Source: Terriglobia bacterium (GTDB taxonomy: Bacteria; Acidobacteriota; Terriglobia; Acidiferrales; UBA7541). Taken from it: a DNA stretch of 64,000 bases. The position numbers and the translations under genes are program-made. The stretch's first letter is position 1. Each line of letters starts with the position of its first letter. The stretch is taken from NCBI GenBank assembly GCA_020073485.1, contig JAIQFB010000004.1, positions 1 to 64,000 on the forward strand. The letters are read 5' to 3'. Positions 54,716 to 63,376 of this stretch are shown one piece after another. A model generated the notes under the pieces. The model saw only the letters and a list, made by a program, of their open reading frames with translations. It was not told where the DNA came from and did not search any database.

Positions 54716-55123
54716 GTGGCAATTATGCAATCGGCGAATCAAGTCTCGAAAAAGAGCCTGTGGGCCGGGTGGATCATCACTGCGCTCGTCGCTTTGTTAC
54801 TTGTCTTCGACGGCGTGACGAAAGTGATGCAATCGGCCTTTGTAATGGAGGCGACCGCCAAGACCGGATTTCCTTTGCGCCTGATTGTTCCCATCGGAGT
54901 TGCATTGCTTGTTTGTACCGCAATCTATTTGATTCCGCGGACTTGCATTCTTGGCGCCATCCTGCTGACGGGTTACCTGGGTGGCGCGGTGGTGACCAAT
55001 CTTCGCGACGGATTCCCGTTTTTCAGTGTCGTTTTGTTTCCGGTGTATTTCGGGGTCTTCATCTGGGCGGGCGTTTACTTGCGCGATGCGCGGCTGCGCC
55101 CGCTGATTCCGCTGCGAAGTTAG
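54716..55123 (+). CDS. DoxX-family membrane protein
   Basis: 135 residues, GTG at 54716 or ATG at 54725 (GGTGG five bases before). Four hydrophobic helices (WIITALVALLLVFDGVTKVM, LRLIVPIGVALLVCTAIYLI, ILGAILLTGYLGGAVVTNLR, FSVVLFPVYFGVFIWAGVYL). DoxX-like proteins are small four-helix membrane proteins, some acting with redox enzymes. Starts 5 bases after the SRPBCC stop, so they form a pair, probably controlled by HxlR. Confidence 0.85.
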   Translation: MAIMQSANQVSKKSLWAGWIITALVALLLVFDGVTKVMQSAFVMEATAKTGFPLRLIVPIGVALLVCTAIYLIPRTCILGAILLTGYLGGAVVTNLRDGFPFFSVVLFPVYFGVFIWAGVYLRDARLRPLIPLRS

Positions 55124-55203
55124 CGTCCTGAAGACAATGCAGCACAAATCTCAATAAGATTCCATTAGGGTGGCGTTTTCAAATACCGGGAAGGAGAGGA
55201 CAG

Positions 55204-56319
55204 ATGAGCGGAGTACGATTGCTGGTGGGTACGAAAAAGGGCGCGTTTGTCATGACCTCGGACGGCAAGCGCGAAAAATGGGACATCAGCGGCCCGCACT
55301 TTGGCGGCTGGGAGATTTATCACATGAAGGGTTCGCCGGTGGATCCGAACCGGCTGTATGCGTCGCAAACCAGTGGGTGGTTCGGACAGCTAATCCAGCG
55401 GTCAAACGACGGCGGCAAGACCTGGGAGCCGGTGGGGAACAAGTTTGTGTACGACGGCGTGCCCGGCACGCACCAGTGGTATGACGGCACGCCGCATCCG
55501 TGGGAATTCAAGCGCGTCTGGCACCTGGAGCCATCGCTGACTGATCCGGACACGGTCTACGCCGGCGTCGAGGATGCTGCGATGTTCCGCACGACCGACG
55601 GCGGGCAAAACTGGGAGGAACTTTCCGGATTGCGCGGACACGGCACCGGCCCGCGCTGGCAGCCGGGCGCCGGAGGCATGTGCCTGCACACGATTTTGCT
55701 CGATCAGAATGTTCCGGGTCGCATGTTCATCGCCATCTCCGCTGCGGGCGCATTCCGCACCGACGACGCGGGCAAGACCTGGAAGCCGATCAATCAGGGG
55801 CTCAACTCGAAATTCCTTCCGGACCCAACCGCCGAAGTTGGCCACTGCGTGCACCGCATCGCGACACACAAGGCGCGCCCCGGCGTGCTGTTCATGCAAA
55901 AGCACTGGGACGTCATGCGCAGCGACAATGCCGGCGATTTGTGGACCGAAGTCAGCGGCAACCTGCCCACCGATTTCGGTTTCGTGATCGACGTCCACGC
56001 ACACGAGCCGGAAACCATTTATGTGGTTCCCATCAAGAGCGACTCGGAACATTATCCTCTCGAAGGAAAGTTGAGCGTGTACCGCAGCCGCACGGGCGGG
56101 AACGAGTGGCAGGAACTCACCAACGGCCTGCCGCAGCGAGACTGTTACGTGAACGTGTTGCGCGACGCCATGGCCGTCGATTCGCTCGACAAGTGCGGCG
56201 TGTATTTCGGCACCACGGGCGGGCAGGTGTACTGTTCGGCCGACGCGGGGGATTCGTGGTCTCCGGTGGTGCAGAATCTGCCGGGCGTGCTGTCGGTAGA
56301 AGTGCAGACGCTGCCGTGA
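55204..56319 (+). CDS. BNR/sortilin-like beta-propeller protein
   Basis: 371 residues, no signal peptide visible. Multiple Asp-box-like repeats ([41 protein letters not shown]) of the sialidase/VPS10 propeller type, here with loops [22 protein letters not shown]. Called exo-alpha-sialidase or glycosidase in similar annotations, but the Arg triad and Tyr/Glu pair of true sialidases are not evident, so enzymatic activity is doubtful. GGAAGGAGAGG precedes the ATG. A MoaD-like gene follows after 22 bases. Confidence 0.82.
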   Translation: MSGVRLLVGTKKGAFVMTSDGKREKWDISGPHFGGWEIYHMKGSPVDPNRLYASQTSGWFGQLIQRSNDGGKTWEPVGNKFVYDGVPGTHQWYDGTPHPWEFKRVWHLEPSLTDPDTVYAGVEDAAMFRTTDGGQNWEELSGLRGHGTGPRWQPGAGGMCLHTILLDQNVPGRMFIAISAAGAFRTDDAGKTWKPINQGLNSKFLPDPTAEVGHCVHRIATHKARPGVLFMQKHWDVMRSDNAGDLWTEVSGNLPTDFGFVIDVHAHEPETIYVVPIKSDSEHYPLEGKLSVYRSRTGGNEWQELTNGLPQRDCYVNVLRDAMAVDSLDKCGVYFGTTGGQVYCSADAGDSWSPVVQNLPGVLSVEVQTLP

Positions 56320-56341
56320 CTGAGGCTGCTGTGAGAGAGGC

Positions 56342-56662
56342 ATGAGTACGGCAACGATTCGCGTCGAGCTCCCCGCGCATTTGCGGACGCTGGCGCGCGT
56401 CGGCGCCGAGGTCGCAATCGCAGTGCAGCTCAACGGAGAGGGCCGCGTCACGCAGCGAGCGATTCTCGACGCGCTGGAAGCCCGTTATCCCATGCTGTGC
56501 GGCACGATCCGCGATCACGTCACGCACAAGCGCCGCGCGTTCCTGCGATTTTTCGCCTGCGCGGAAGATTGGTCGCACGAGTCGCCGGACGCGCCGCTCC
56601 CCGAGGAAGTCGCGTCGGGGAAGGAACCATTCCTGATCGTTGGCGCCATCGCCGGCGGCTAA
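56342..56662 (+). CDS. MoaD/ThiS-like small protein ending in Gly-Gly
   Basis: 106 residues. Beta-grasp character ([39 protein letters not shown]) and a C terminus LIVGAIAGG ending in two Gly, the mark of ubiquitin-like sulfur carriers such as MoaD and ThiS. A longer middle loop (about 55-90) distinguishes it from standard MoaD. No MoeB/ThiF, MoaE or other sulfur acceptor lies nearby. Paired with the BNR propeller gene (AGAGAGGC before ATG). Could be a sulfur carrier or a protein-tagging partner; unproven. Confidence 0.75.
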   Translation: MSTATIRVELPAHLRTLARVGAEVAIAVQLNGEGRVTQRAILDALEARYPMLCGTIRDHVTHKRRAFLRFFACAEDWSHESPDAPLPEEVASGKEPFLIVGAIAGG

Positions 56663-56674
56663 TTCGGAGCGGGT

Positions 56675-56783
56675 TTGGTAGCAAAGCCACTCTTGGCTGT
56701 ACGATTTTTGCAATCGCACTGAGGTTCGCGACATTGGCGCGGCTTACAAAACCGCACAGCCAAAAGTGGCTGTCCTACTGAAA
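56675..56783. repeat. Paired (BIME-like) element, ACAGCC type
   Basis: Left half TTTGGTAGCAAAGCCACTCT...TGGCTGTACG (56675-56710) and right half AAAACCGCACAGCCAAAAGT...GGCTGTCCTACTGAAAT (56746-56783) are imperfect inverted copies. Compared with the ACAGGC elements, stem bases are swapped compensatingly (GGC/GCC versus GCC/GGC). Begins 13 bases after the MoaD-like stop. Confidence 0.7.
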
Positions 56784-56839
56784 TTCCGCAGACAGTGAAG
56801 CGGTGCCCCAAGGGATTCCGAAGTTCTCACACAGACTGC

Positions 56840-56868
56840 TGTAGCCCATCCGCCGCGGCGGACGGAGA
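56840..56868. repeat. Palindrome, CATCCGCC type
   Basis: TGTAGCCCATCCGCC with GGCGGACGGAG around GC; shares core with 29796-29835. Lies upstream of the VOC gene. Confidence 0.55.
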
Positions 56869-56899
56869 TTTTTTTCAAGGATCACGGGAGCAATTCATC

Positions 56900-57373
56900 A
56901 TGCAAAAAATCACGCCATTTCTGTGGTTCAACAATAACGCCGAAGAAGCGGCGAATTTTTATGTTTCCATTTTTAAAAATGCGAAGATCGGGCGCGTGAC
57001 ACGTTACGGGGACGCCGGGCCGGGTCCGAAAGGCACGGCCATGTCCGTCACCTTCACGCTCGACGGCCAGGAATTTTACGCCCTGAACGGCGGACCCAAA
57101 TTTTCGTTCACGCCGGCCATCTCGCTGTTCGTGAACTGCGAGACGCAGGAAGAGGTGGACGATTTGTGGGAAAAGCTTTCCGCGGGCGGCAGAAAGGACC
57201 AATGCGGCTGGCTACAGGACAAATTCGGCCTCTCCTGGCAAATCATCCCCTCGTCTTTGGGCCGGATGCTCGGAGACAGCGATCCCGAGAAAGCCAAGCG
57301 CGTGATGCGGGCCATGCTGCAGATGACTAAGATTGAGATCAAGGGATTGCAGCAGGCGTACGATCAACAGTAG
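56900..57373 (+). CDS. VOC-family protein (PhnB/YjdN-like)
   Basis: 157 residues from ATG 56900, MQKITPFLWFNNNAEEAANF then KGTAMSVTFTLDGQEFYALN: the PhnB/3-demethylubiquinone-methyltransferase-like VOC fold. Conserved C-terminal WQIIPSSLGRML typical of PhnB-like members. Function of this subgroup is not established; metal-binding residues are only partially present. Single gene. Confidence 0.88.
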   Translation: MQKITPFLWFNNNAEEAANFYVSIFKNAKIGRVTRYGDAGPGPKGTAMSVTFTLDGQEFYALNGGPKFSFTPAISLFVNCETQEEVDDLWEKLSAGGRKDQCGWLQDKFGLSWQIIPSSLGRMLGDSDPEKAKRVMRAMLQMTKIEIKGLQQAYDQQ

Positions 57374-57521
57374 GTCGGGCGCTCAACCTGTCCTGGACCC
57401 AACGCTGCGGGAACACACTAGTGCCGGTGTGCATGCCAAGGGGAATCACCAACGTCCCTCATCCAACCGCGCAAAACAGATATATACTGCTCACCATCCA
57501 AGAAACCAAGGAGTTCGCCCG

Positions 57522-58307
57522 ATGCACAAGCGTGTCCCGCAATTCTTGTCCGTGATCGTTATTGCCGTATCGTTCTTTGTCTCATCTTTGATTCTCCATG
57601 CGGCGGAAACGTCGAACCGGCAGGCGGATGTGATGAAGACCTCGCAAGGCGAACTGAAGATCATGCCGGTCTATCACGGCAGCGTGATGTTTGAATTCGG
57701 CGGGAAGATCATTTACGTGGATCCGTGGAGCCAGGGGGATTTCACGGGCCTTCCGCCGGCGGACATGATTGTGATCACGCACACGCACCGCGACCACCTG
57801 GATCTCGCCTTGGTCAACCAGCTGAAGAAGCCGGAGACGATCGTGGTCGGGCCTGCCGCCGTGATCGATACGCTGAACTGCTTTCCGGCGTGCGGGCGCG
57901 CGGAAATTGTCGCCGATTCGGATAAGAAAGCGGTGATGGGTATCGGGTTTGAAGGCGTGCCGATGTACAACCTGGTGCAGGGATCGGCGCCGGGGATGCC
58001 GTATCACCACAAGGGAATCGGAAGCGGGTACATTTTGAGTTTTGGCGATACGCGGATTTATCTTTCGGGGGACACGGAGTGCACTTCGGAAATGAAGGCG
58101 CTGAAGAATATCAGCGTCGCGTTTCTGGCGATGAATCCTCCGCGCACCGGGTCCACGGTGGAAATGGCGGGATGCGCGAAGGCATTCAAGCCGAAAATTG
58201 TTTATCCGTATCATTATCGCGGGTCGAATCTGGAAGAGTTTGCGGGAGCCCTGAAGGATACGCCTGGCGTCGAGGTCCGCATTCGGAAGCTGGAGGGGGA
58301 GCAGTAA
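57522..58307 (+). CDS. Secreted MBL-fold metallo-hydrolase
   Basis: 261 residues from ATG 57522 (AAGGAG 8 bases upstream). Signal peptide (FLSVIVIAVSFFVSSLILHA), then beta-lactamase-fold: MPVYHGSVMFEFGGKIIYVDP, metal motif THTHRDHLD (about residues 85-93), LSGDTECTSEM and the late His in YPYHYRG. Resembles UlaG-like periplasmic hydrolases. Substrate unknown. Single gene. Confidence 0.88.
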   Translation: MHKRVPQFLSVIVIAVSFFVSSLILHAAETSNRQADVMKTSQGELKIMPVYHGSVMFEFGGKIIYVDPWSQGDFTGLPPADMIVITHTHRDHLDLALVNQLKKPETIVVGPAAVIDTLNCFPACGRAEIVADSDKKAVMGIGFEGVPMYNLVQGSAPGMPYHHKGIGSGYILSFGDTRIYLSGDTECTSEMKALKNISVAFLAMNPPRTGSTVEMAGCAKAFKPKIVYPYHYRGSNLEEFAGALKDTPGVEVRIRKLEGEQ

Positions 58308-58418
58308 CGTAGGTGCGGGACAAGAACCCCAAATCTTGAAACACAGAGAGCAGAGAGATCGTAGAAGGTGCTGAATGTCCGGGACCGCGCACAATGATTT
58401 CTACGCTCTAGCACGGCG

Positions 58419-59447
58419 CTAGCAGCGCTTTGTGAGCTCGAACGCTTCGGCCAGGAGCTCGTAGGAATGCACTCTGGCCTGGTGATCGTGGATTACCGTC
58501 AGAATCATCAGTTCTTCCACCTGTAATTCGCGTGCCATTTGTTTGAGTGTCGCACTCACTCTTTCCGCATCTCCCACAACATAGCGGGGCCATGCGCTTG
58601 CGTCCCAGGTGAGCGGGTCGGCATCTTCGCCAAGGGTTTCCAACTCCGCCAGCGCTTCCTCCGGTGTGGGCACGGGGCGGCGCGGACCGCCGAGGCGGAT
58701 GCGGCGGATCAGCAATTTGGTGCTGGCCGCCAGGCGCTCGGCTTCGGCCTGCGTATTGGCACAGACCACGCCCAGCGTCAGGATGGCGCGCGGCTCGCTC
58801 AAAAATTTTGACGGCCGGAAATGCTCGCGGTAATGCGCGAGCGCCTCGGCGGTCTGTTCGGGGCCGATGAAGTGGGCGAAGGCGTACGGGAGTCCGAATC
58901 GCGCGGCGACGGCCGCGCTCCACGCGCTCGAACCAAGAAGCCATACGTCCGGAGCTCCCGGCATATCCGGTGAAATCTTGATCCGGCTGAAGGGATGTTC
59001 TGGCGGGAAACCGCGATGAAGGAGCGCCAGAAGTTCCGTTAATTGTTCGGGGAAATCGTCCGCCTGCAGGCGTTTGCTGCGGTCGCGCTGCAGGGCGAAT
59101 GCTTCCAGACCTCCGCTACCGGGCGCACGGCCGAGGCCAAGATCGATCCGGCCCGGATACATCGCATGCAGCATGCGGAAGACTTCGGCGACCTTCAACG
59201 GGCTGTAATGCGGGAGCAACACGCCGCCCGACCCGACGCGGATTCCGGAAGTTTCCGCTGCCACTCGCGTGATGAGAATTTCCGGTGCCGGGCAAGCCAG
59301 CGTTTCGATGGCGTGATGCTCGGCGATCCAGTAGCGCTCGTAGCCCAAAGTATCGGCCGTGCGCGCCAGGTGGATGGTGTTGCGCAGCGCATCGCCCGGG
59401 GTTGACCCTGCGGGGACGGGCGACTGGTCCAGGACAGAAAGTTTCAT
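58419..59447 (-). CDS. LLM-class flavin-dependent oxidoreductase
   Basis: 342 residues from ATG 59447 (AAAGGGAG upstream). Luciferase-like TIM barrel: LSVLDQSPVPAGSTPGDALR, RYWIAEHHAIETLACPAPEI, GSGGVLLPHYSPLKVAEVFR, RIDLGLGRAPGS and DVWLLGSSAWSAAVAARFGL. The start MKLSVLDQSPV is conserved in the MsnO8-like subgroup. FMNH2-type monooxygenase; substrate unknown. Single gene. Confidence 0.9.
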   Translation of the reverse strand: MKLSVLDQSPVPAGSTPGDALRNTIHLARTADTLGYERYWIAEHHAIETLACPAPEILITRVAAETSGIRVGSGGVLLPHYSPLKVAEVFRMLHAMYPGRIDLGLGRAPGSGGLEAFALQRDRSKRLQADDFPEQLTELLALLHRGFPPEHPFSRIKISPDMPGAPDVWLLGSSAWSAAVAARFGLPYAFAHFIGPEQTAEALAHYREHFRPSKFLSEPRAILTLGVVCANTQAEAERLAASTKLLIRRIRLGGPRRPVPTPEEALAELETLGEDADPLTWDASAWPRYVVGDAERVSATLKQMARELQVEELMILTVIHDHQARVHSYELLAEAFELTKRC

Positions 59448-60125
59448 TGCTCCCTTTCGCTTCGATTCCATCATTCGATCCGTGTCTGGTGCCGATAGAA
59501 ATACAGAATGTAGCGGCGAATTCCGGGCATGCTACAATCGGGGCGTTGAAACGGCACGTTTTGTGACCCACAATCTCTCTTGTGTCTGTTTTCCTTTCCG
59601 GTGAGATGCCCTGCGAAGCTCTTCCCGGTCCGTGCGCGAACTCGGAATAGTACGCCAATATATTCTCAGGAGCCAGATACGATCGATATCAAGCGAACCC
59701 TCGCCATGATCGACGGCCCATTATCATTTTGTCAAATTTCCGGTCACGATGACGGCCTTTGTTGTCCGGAGGCCAGCGGGGAATCTGAAAGTGCCTTGAG
59801 CCGGCAATCCGGCAAACCAATCAGGACAGGAATGGCATCCTAAAGATCGCGGCGGGGTTGACGAGCCGGACACCCGCCCCGAACTTCGTGAGCGGACAGG
59901 CCGCGGAAACCTTTACTCTTATGATGATTGGAAAGCGGTCATTCATACTTCTTGCGAAATTCCTACGGCCGCCGAAAGCGCTATCAAGTCAAATTCAAGC
60001 TGGAGCATTGCTTGCCGGGACTCGCCGATGTATATTGGCACCCCGATTGAACCCAAGTAAGAAAGCTCCGGCTTAGAAAGAACTCTCGCAGAGTTGGAAA
60101 ATGATGGATCTGCGGGCACCCGCGA
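59448..60125. other. Gene-free stretch upstream of the PHP-glycosyltransferase operon
   Basis: About 678 bases without a convincing gene; short open frames here have no ribosome site and odd composition. Visibly less GC-rich than flanking genes. Contains one promoter candidate (60008-60036) and a possible 10-codon leader (60101-60133) whose end overlaps the PHP gene start. Confidence 0.5.
60008..60036 (+). promoter_or_regulatory. Putative promoter of the PHP-glycosyltransferase operon
   Basis: TTGCTT (60008-60013), 17-base spacer, TATATT (60031-60036). Leader about 80 bases. A 10-codon open frame starts at 60101 and its TGA overlaps ATG 60126 region, which could couple translation because the PHP gene has no clear Shine-Dalgarno. 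Confidence 0.45.
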
Positions 60126-61280
60126 ATGATTGAATCGAAGTTTTCATGTTTTTGGGACGGGCCGGGATTCAGCCGCAATTATCTGACCGGAGTTTCACTT
60201 CACGGACACACCAATCGATCCAGGGAAGCGTTGGATTTCATTCCACAGCTGGCGCAGAGATGCCCCATGCTGCACGCGGCCCTGGAAAAACAGTGCAAAC
60301 GCTCCACCATCCCCGTGGATTTCACCAAGGCCTTTTGGACCCCGCCGCTTACTCCCATGCGCGCCTACGAAACCGAGAAGGACCAGGTCGAGGATGTGCT
60401 CGGACTCGGCAGCCTGGTCTCGCTCACCGATCATGACAATATCGACGCGCCCACGCAGTTGCGGAGCGTGGCGGAAACATCGCAGATTCCCCTGGCCCTG
60501 GAGTGGAGCGTTCCGTTCCGCGGGACGACTTTTCATATCGGCGTGCACAATCTGCCAAGCGCCAGCGCGCAGTCGATTGTAGCCGAGCTCAATGCCTGCA
60601 CGCGGAATCCGGTCGAGCGGCGCATCTCCGAACTTCTCGCCATGCTCGATCAAATCCCCGATGTGCTCGTTGTATTCAATCATCCGCTCTGGAACCAATC
60701 CTGCACGGGGAAAGCGCGCGACGCCGAAATCCTCAACGAATTCCTACGCCAAACGTCGAAATTTCTGCACGCATTTGAATTCAACGCCACGCGCTCTACA
60801 AAGGAGAACAAGAGGGTCATTCAACTGGCCGAGCGCTGGAACCGGCCGCTGGTTTCCGGCGGAGACCGCCACGGCTGCGAACCAAGCGGCGCGCTGAACC
60901 TGACGCGCAGCGAAACGTTTTCCGAATTTGTGGACGAGATCCGGCGCGGCCAGCGCAGCCATATGCTCCTGATGCCGCAGTACGCCGAGCCGGCAGTCAT
61001 CCGCACCATCCGTACTCTGCTCGACGTCATCCGCGAATACCCCGAATACCCGGACGGGTCGCGCCGCTGGGACAATCGCATCTATCATCCTGACGCCGTC
61101 GGCGGCGCCGACCGGCCGATCTCGGCGCTCTGGAAGGCTCCTCCCGCGTACGTCGATCGGACGTTTGCCTGCATCCGCATTCTGGAAAATGAGGCGGTGC
61201 AGCGGGTCTTGCGGAGGATGTTCCGGGGCGGGGTCAGCTCCTACGCGCCTTCCCAGGTTTCTTCGGAGGCTGTCTCGTGA
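60126..61280 (+). CDS. PHP-domain phosphoesterase-like protein
   Basis: 384 residues. PHP metal motifs: His26-x-His28 in SLHGHTN, VSLTDHDNIDA (about 95-106), Glu in LALEWSVPFRGTTFHIG, VVFNHPLWNQ (about 180-189), and DRHGCEPSG (about 245). No DNA-polymerase or histidinol-phosphatase-specific parts. Ends in a 4-base overlap (GTGA) with the glycosyltransferase, so the two are coupled; possibly a phosphatase acting on a sugar-phosphate in glycolipid synthesis. Confidence 0.85.
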   Translation: MIESKFSCFWDGPGFSRNYLTGVSLHGHTNRSREALDFIPQLAQRCPMLHAALEKQCKRSTIPVDFTKAFWTPPLTPMRAYETEKDQVEDVLGLGSLVSLTDHDNIDAPTQLRSVAETSQIPLALEWSVPFRGTTFHIGVHNLPSASAQSIVAELNACTRNPVERRISELLAMLDQIPDVLVVFNHPLWNQSCTGKARDAEILNEFLRQTSKFLHAFEFNATRSTKENKRVIQLAERWNRPLVSGGDRHGCEPSGALNLTRSETFSEFVDEIRRGQRSHMLLMPQYAEPAVIRTIRTLLDVIREYPEYPDGSRRWDNRIYHPDAVGGADRPISALWKAPPAYVDRTFACIRILENEAVQRVLRRMFRGGVSSYAPSQVSSEAVS

Positions 61281-62488
61281 TGAGGGAAAGTCCACGGGTG
61301 GCGCTTTTCCCGTGCGTGTACCACGAGGTGGACGGGGTAGCCAGCACCAGCAAACAGTTTGAATCCTTCGCCCGGCGCCGCAAGCTTCCGTTACTCATGG
61401 TTCATGCCGGGCCGCGGGATGCCATGTCCTCGGCCGGATCGGTGACGCACATCGAACTGCGCCGCAGCCGCCTGAAATTCCCGATCGACCGCGCCCATTA
61501 TTACGATCTGCTCTTTTGGCGACATTACCGGAAACTGGAAGCTCAGGTCAGGGACTTTCGTCCCGACCTGGTGCAGATCACCGGCCCTAGCGACGTCGGC
61601 ATGTTGGGGGCGCTGGTGGCTCACCGACTGAAAATTCCGCTCGCGGCCACCTGGCAAACTAACGTTCATCAATACGCGCGGAGCCGCGCGGCGGCGCTTG
61701 TGTCCTTTCTTCCCGAAGATGTAGCGGGCAAAGTTCTGGACGCGGTGCAGCGCTCAAGTTTTCGCGCCACGGCGCGTTTCTACCGGATCCCGCGGCTGCT
61801 GTTCGCGCCCAATCAGGAAATGATCCAGGCGCTGGAGGCGGCCACGGGCAAACCGTGCTACATGATGTCGCACGCCGTGAATACCGAGGCGTTCAGTCCC
61901 GAGTTTCGCACCCGGCAGGGAGGCGCGTTCCGCATCGGTTACGTCGGACGGCTCACCGCGGAAAAAAATGTACGCATGCTGGCGCGGCTCGAGCAAGCCC
62001 TGTTGGCAATGGGCCACCGGGATTTTCAGATCGTGGTGGTGGGGCAGGGTGCGGAAGAGAAGTGGCTGCGCGAACATCTGCAACATGCGGAATTCACCGG
62101 ACTACTGGCCGGGCGCGAGCTGTCCCAGGCATTCGCGAATCTCGACCTGCTGGCGTTTCCTTCGGAGACCGATACCTTCGGCCTTGTGGTTTTGGAAGCG
62201 TTCGCTTCGGGCGTGCCCGCCGTGGTTACCGCGGGTGGCGGTCCGAAATTTACCGTTCGCCACGGACAGACGGGATATGCGGCGGACACGTTCGATGACT
62301 TCGCATCGTACACGTCGCTGTTGATGTCCCGCCCCGACTTGCGATCCGCCATGGGCGCCGCGGCCCGCGAGCAGGCCCTGGGCACTTCCTGGGACCGCAT
62401 TTTTGATGGCATGTACGAGGCCTACGAACGCGGCATTTTCCCGGCAGCAGTCGCCGAACACACTGTTTTCGATACCGCCACAACCTGA
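61277..62488 (+). CDS. Glycosyltransferase family 4
   Basis: 403 residues (GTG 61277 or ATG 61280). GT-B fold: N-terminal GVASTSKQFESFARRRKLPL acceptor half and C-terminal donor half with FRIGYVGRLTAEKNVRMLAR and the EX7E-type motif PSETDTFGLVVLEAFASG (about residues 296-313). Retaining, nucleotide-sugar donor. Similar to WcaL/PimB-type lipid glycosyltransferases. Coupled to the PHP gene. Confidence 0.92.
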   Translation: MMRESPRVALFPCVYHEVDGVASTSKQFESFARRRKLPLLMVHAGPRDAMSSAGSVTHIELRRSRLKFPIDRAHYYDLLFWRHYRKLEAQVRDFRPDLVQITGPSDVGMLGALVAHRLKIPLAATWQTNVHQYARSRAAALVSFLPEDVAGKVLDAVQRSSFRATARFYRIPRLLFAPNQEMIQALEAATGKPCYMMSHAVNTEAFSPEFRTRQGGAFRIGYVGRLTAEKNVRMLARLEQALLAMGHRDFQIVVVGQGAEEKWLREHLQHAEFTGLLAGRELSQAFANLDLLAFPSETDTFGLVVLEAFASGVPAVVTAGGGPKFTVRHGQTGYAADTFDDFASYTSLLMSRPDLRSAMGAAAREQALGTSWDRIFDGMYEAYERGIFPAAVAEHTVFDTATT

Positions 62489-62570
62489 CGGAATTGCAAG
62501 CCGCGTCTTCCAGTAATCATGGTATTTTTAAAAAATGAGACCATTGCCTATTCCCGAAAGTGTGCTTTCC

Positions 62571-63338
62571 ATGATGACACGCAAATATATTTCCACCGCG
62601 GCCGCTTTCGCGCTGCTGGCGTGCCTGTTGTCTCCGGCAAAGGCCTCATTCGCGCAGGATACCGCAAAAACTCCGGCGCAGCCGCGGCTGACTCTTCCGG
62701 AAGTCGTGGAACGCCTCACGGAAAGGAACGCCGAGCGCGCCGCGGCGCTGTCGGGTTATCGCAGTGAGCGCACCTACCAGATTGACTACAAAGGTATTCC
62801 CAGCGCCATGCATGCCGAGATGGTTGTGGACCTGAATTACAGCGCGCCTTCCACCGAGGATTTCAAGGTGGTCTCCCAGAGCGGATCCAAGCTGTTGATC
62901 GATCTGGTTCTGAAACGGTTGCTGGAGTCCGAGCGCGAATCCCATGATGACAAGAATCGCGACGGCGTCCAGATCACAGACCGGAACTATAATTTCACGA
63001 TGCTCGATTCACAGGAAGTCGTGGACGGGTGTTCCTACGTTCTGGGCGTCGAACCGAAGGCTCCCAGCAAATTTCTATTTCGCGGACGCATATGGGTGGA
63101 TGACAAGGATTTCGCCGTTTGCAGGATCGAAGCCGAGCCGGCAAAGAATCCATCCTTCTGGATCAAGAAGACCGAGATCCATCACTCCTTCATGAAAGTG
63201 GGCGACTTTTGGCTGCCGGCGCAGAATACTTCGGTTTCGCACATCCGTCTGGACGGTCACGCCACTTTGACCATCAAGTACGGCAACTACGAAGTCCAGA
63301 CGACGCACGCGCTCAACATGCACGCTCCCCAGCCGTGA
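62571..63338 (+). CDS. LolA-like / outer-membrane lipoprotein-sorting-type secreted protein
   Basis: 255 residues from ATG 62571 (longer start at 62535 has no Shine-Dalgarno). Signal peptide KYISTAAAFALLACLLSPAKASFA-Q described by positions about 3-26. Body resembles the lipoprotein-sorting (LolA/DUF2092-like) fold: LTLPEVVERLTERNAERAAA, VEPKAPSKFLFRGRIWVDD, FAVCRIEAEPAKNPSFWIKK. Such proteins bind hydrophobic ligands; relation to LolA is approximate. Follows the glycosyltransferase by about 80 bases. Confidence 0.75.
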   Translation: MMTRKYISTAAAFALLACLLSPAKASFAQDTAKTPAQPRLTLPEVVERLTERNAERAAALSGYRSERTYQIDYKGIPSAMHAEMVVDLNYSAPSTEDFKVVSQSGSKLLIDLVLKRLLESERESHDDKNRDGVQITDRNYNFTMLDSQEVVDGCSYVLGVEPKAPSKFLFRGRIWVDDKDFAVCRIEAEPAKNPSFWIKKTEIHHSFMKVGDFWLPAQNTSVSHIRLDGHATLTIKYGNYEVQTTHALNMHAPQP

Positions 63339-63341
63339 ACG

Positions 63342-63359
63342 CTTAGCGCAGACTAAAGT
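63342..63359. repeat. Half palindrome, GCGCAGACT type
   Basis: TTAGCGCAGACTAAAGTC: same core as 35924-35951 with a CTAAAG centre. Only one arm pair; lies a few bases after the 62571-63338 gene. Confidence 0.5.
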
Positions 63360-63376
63360 CCACGTACCGCCTGAAA

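Noticed and set aside
59580-60076. Two short plus-strand frames in the gene-free stretch
   Set aside because: No Shine-Dalgarno, random-looking composition, no family.
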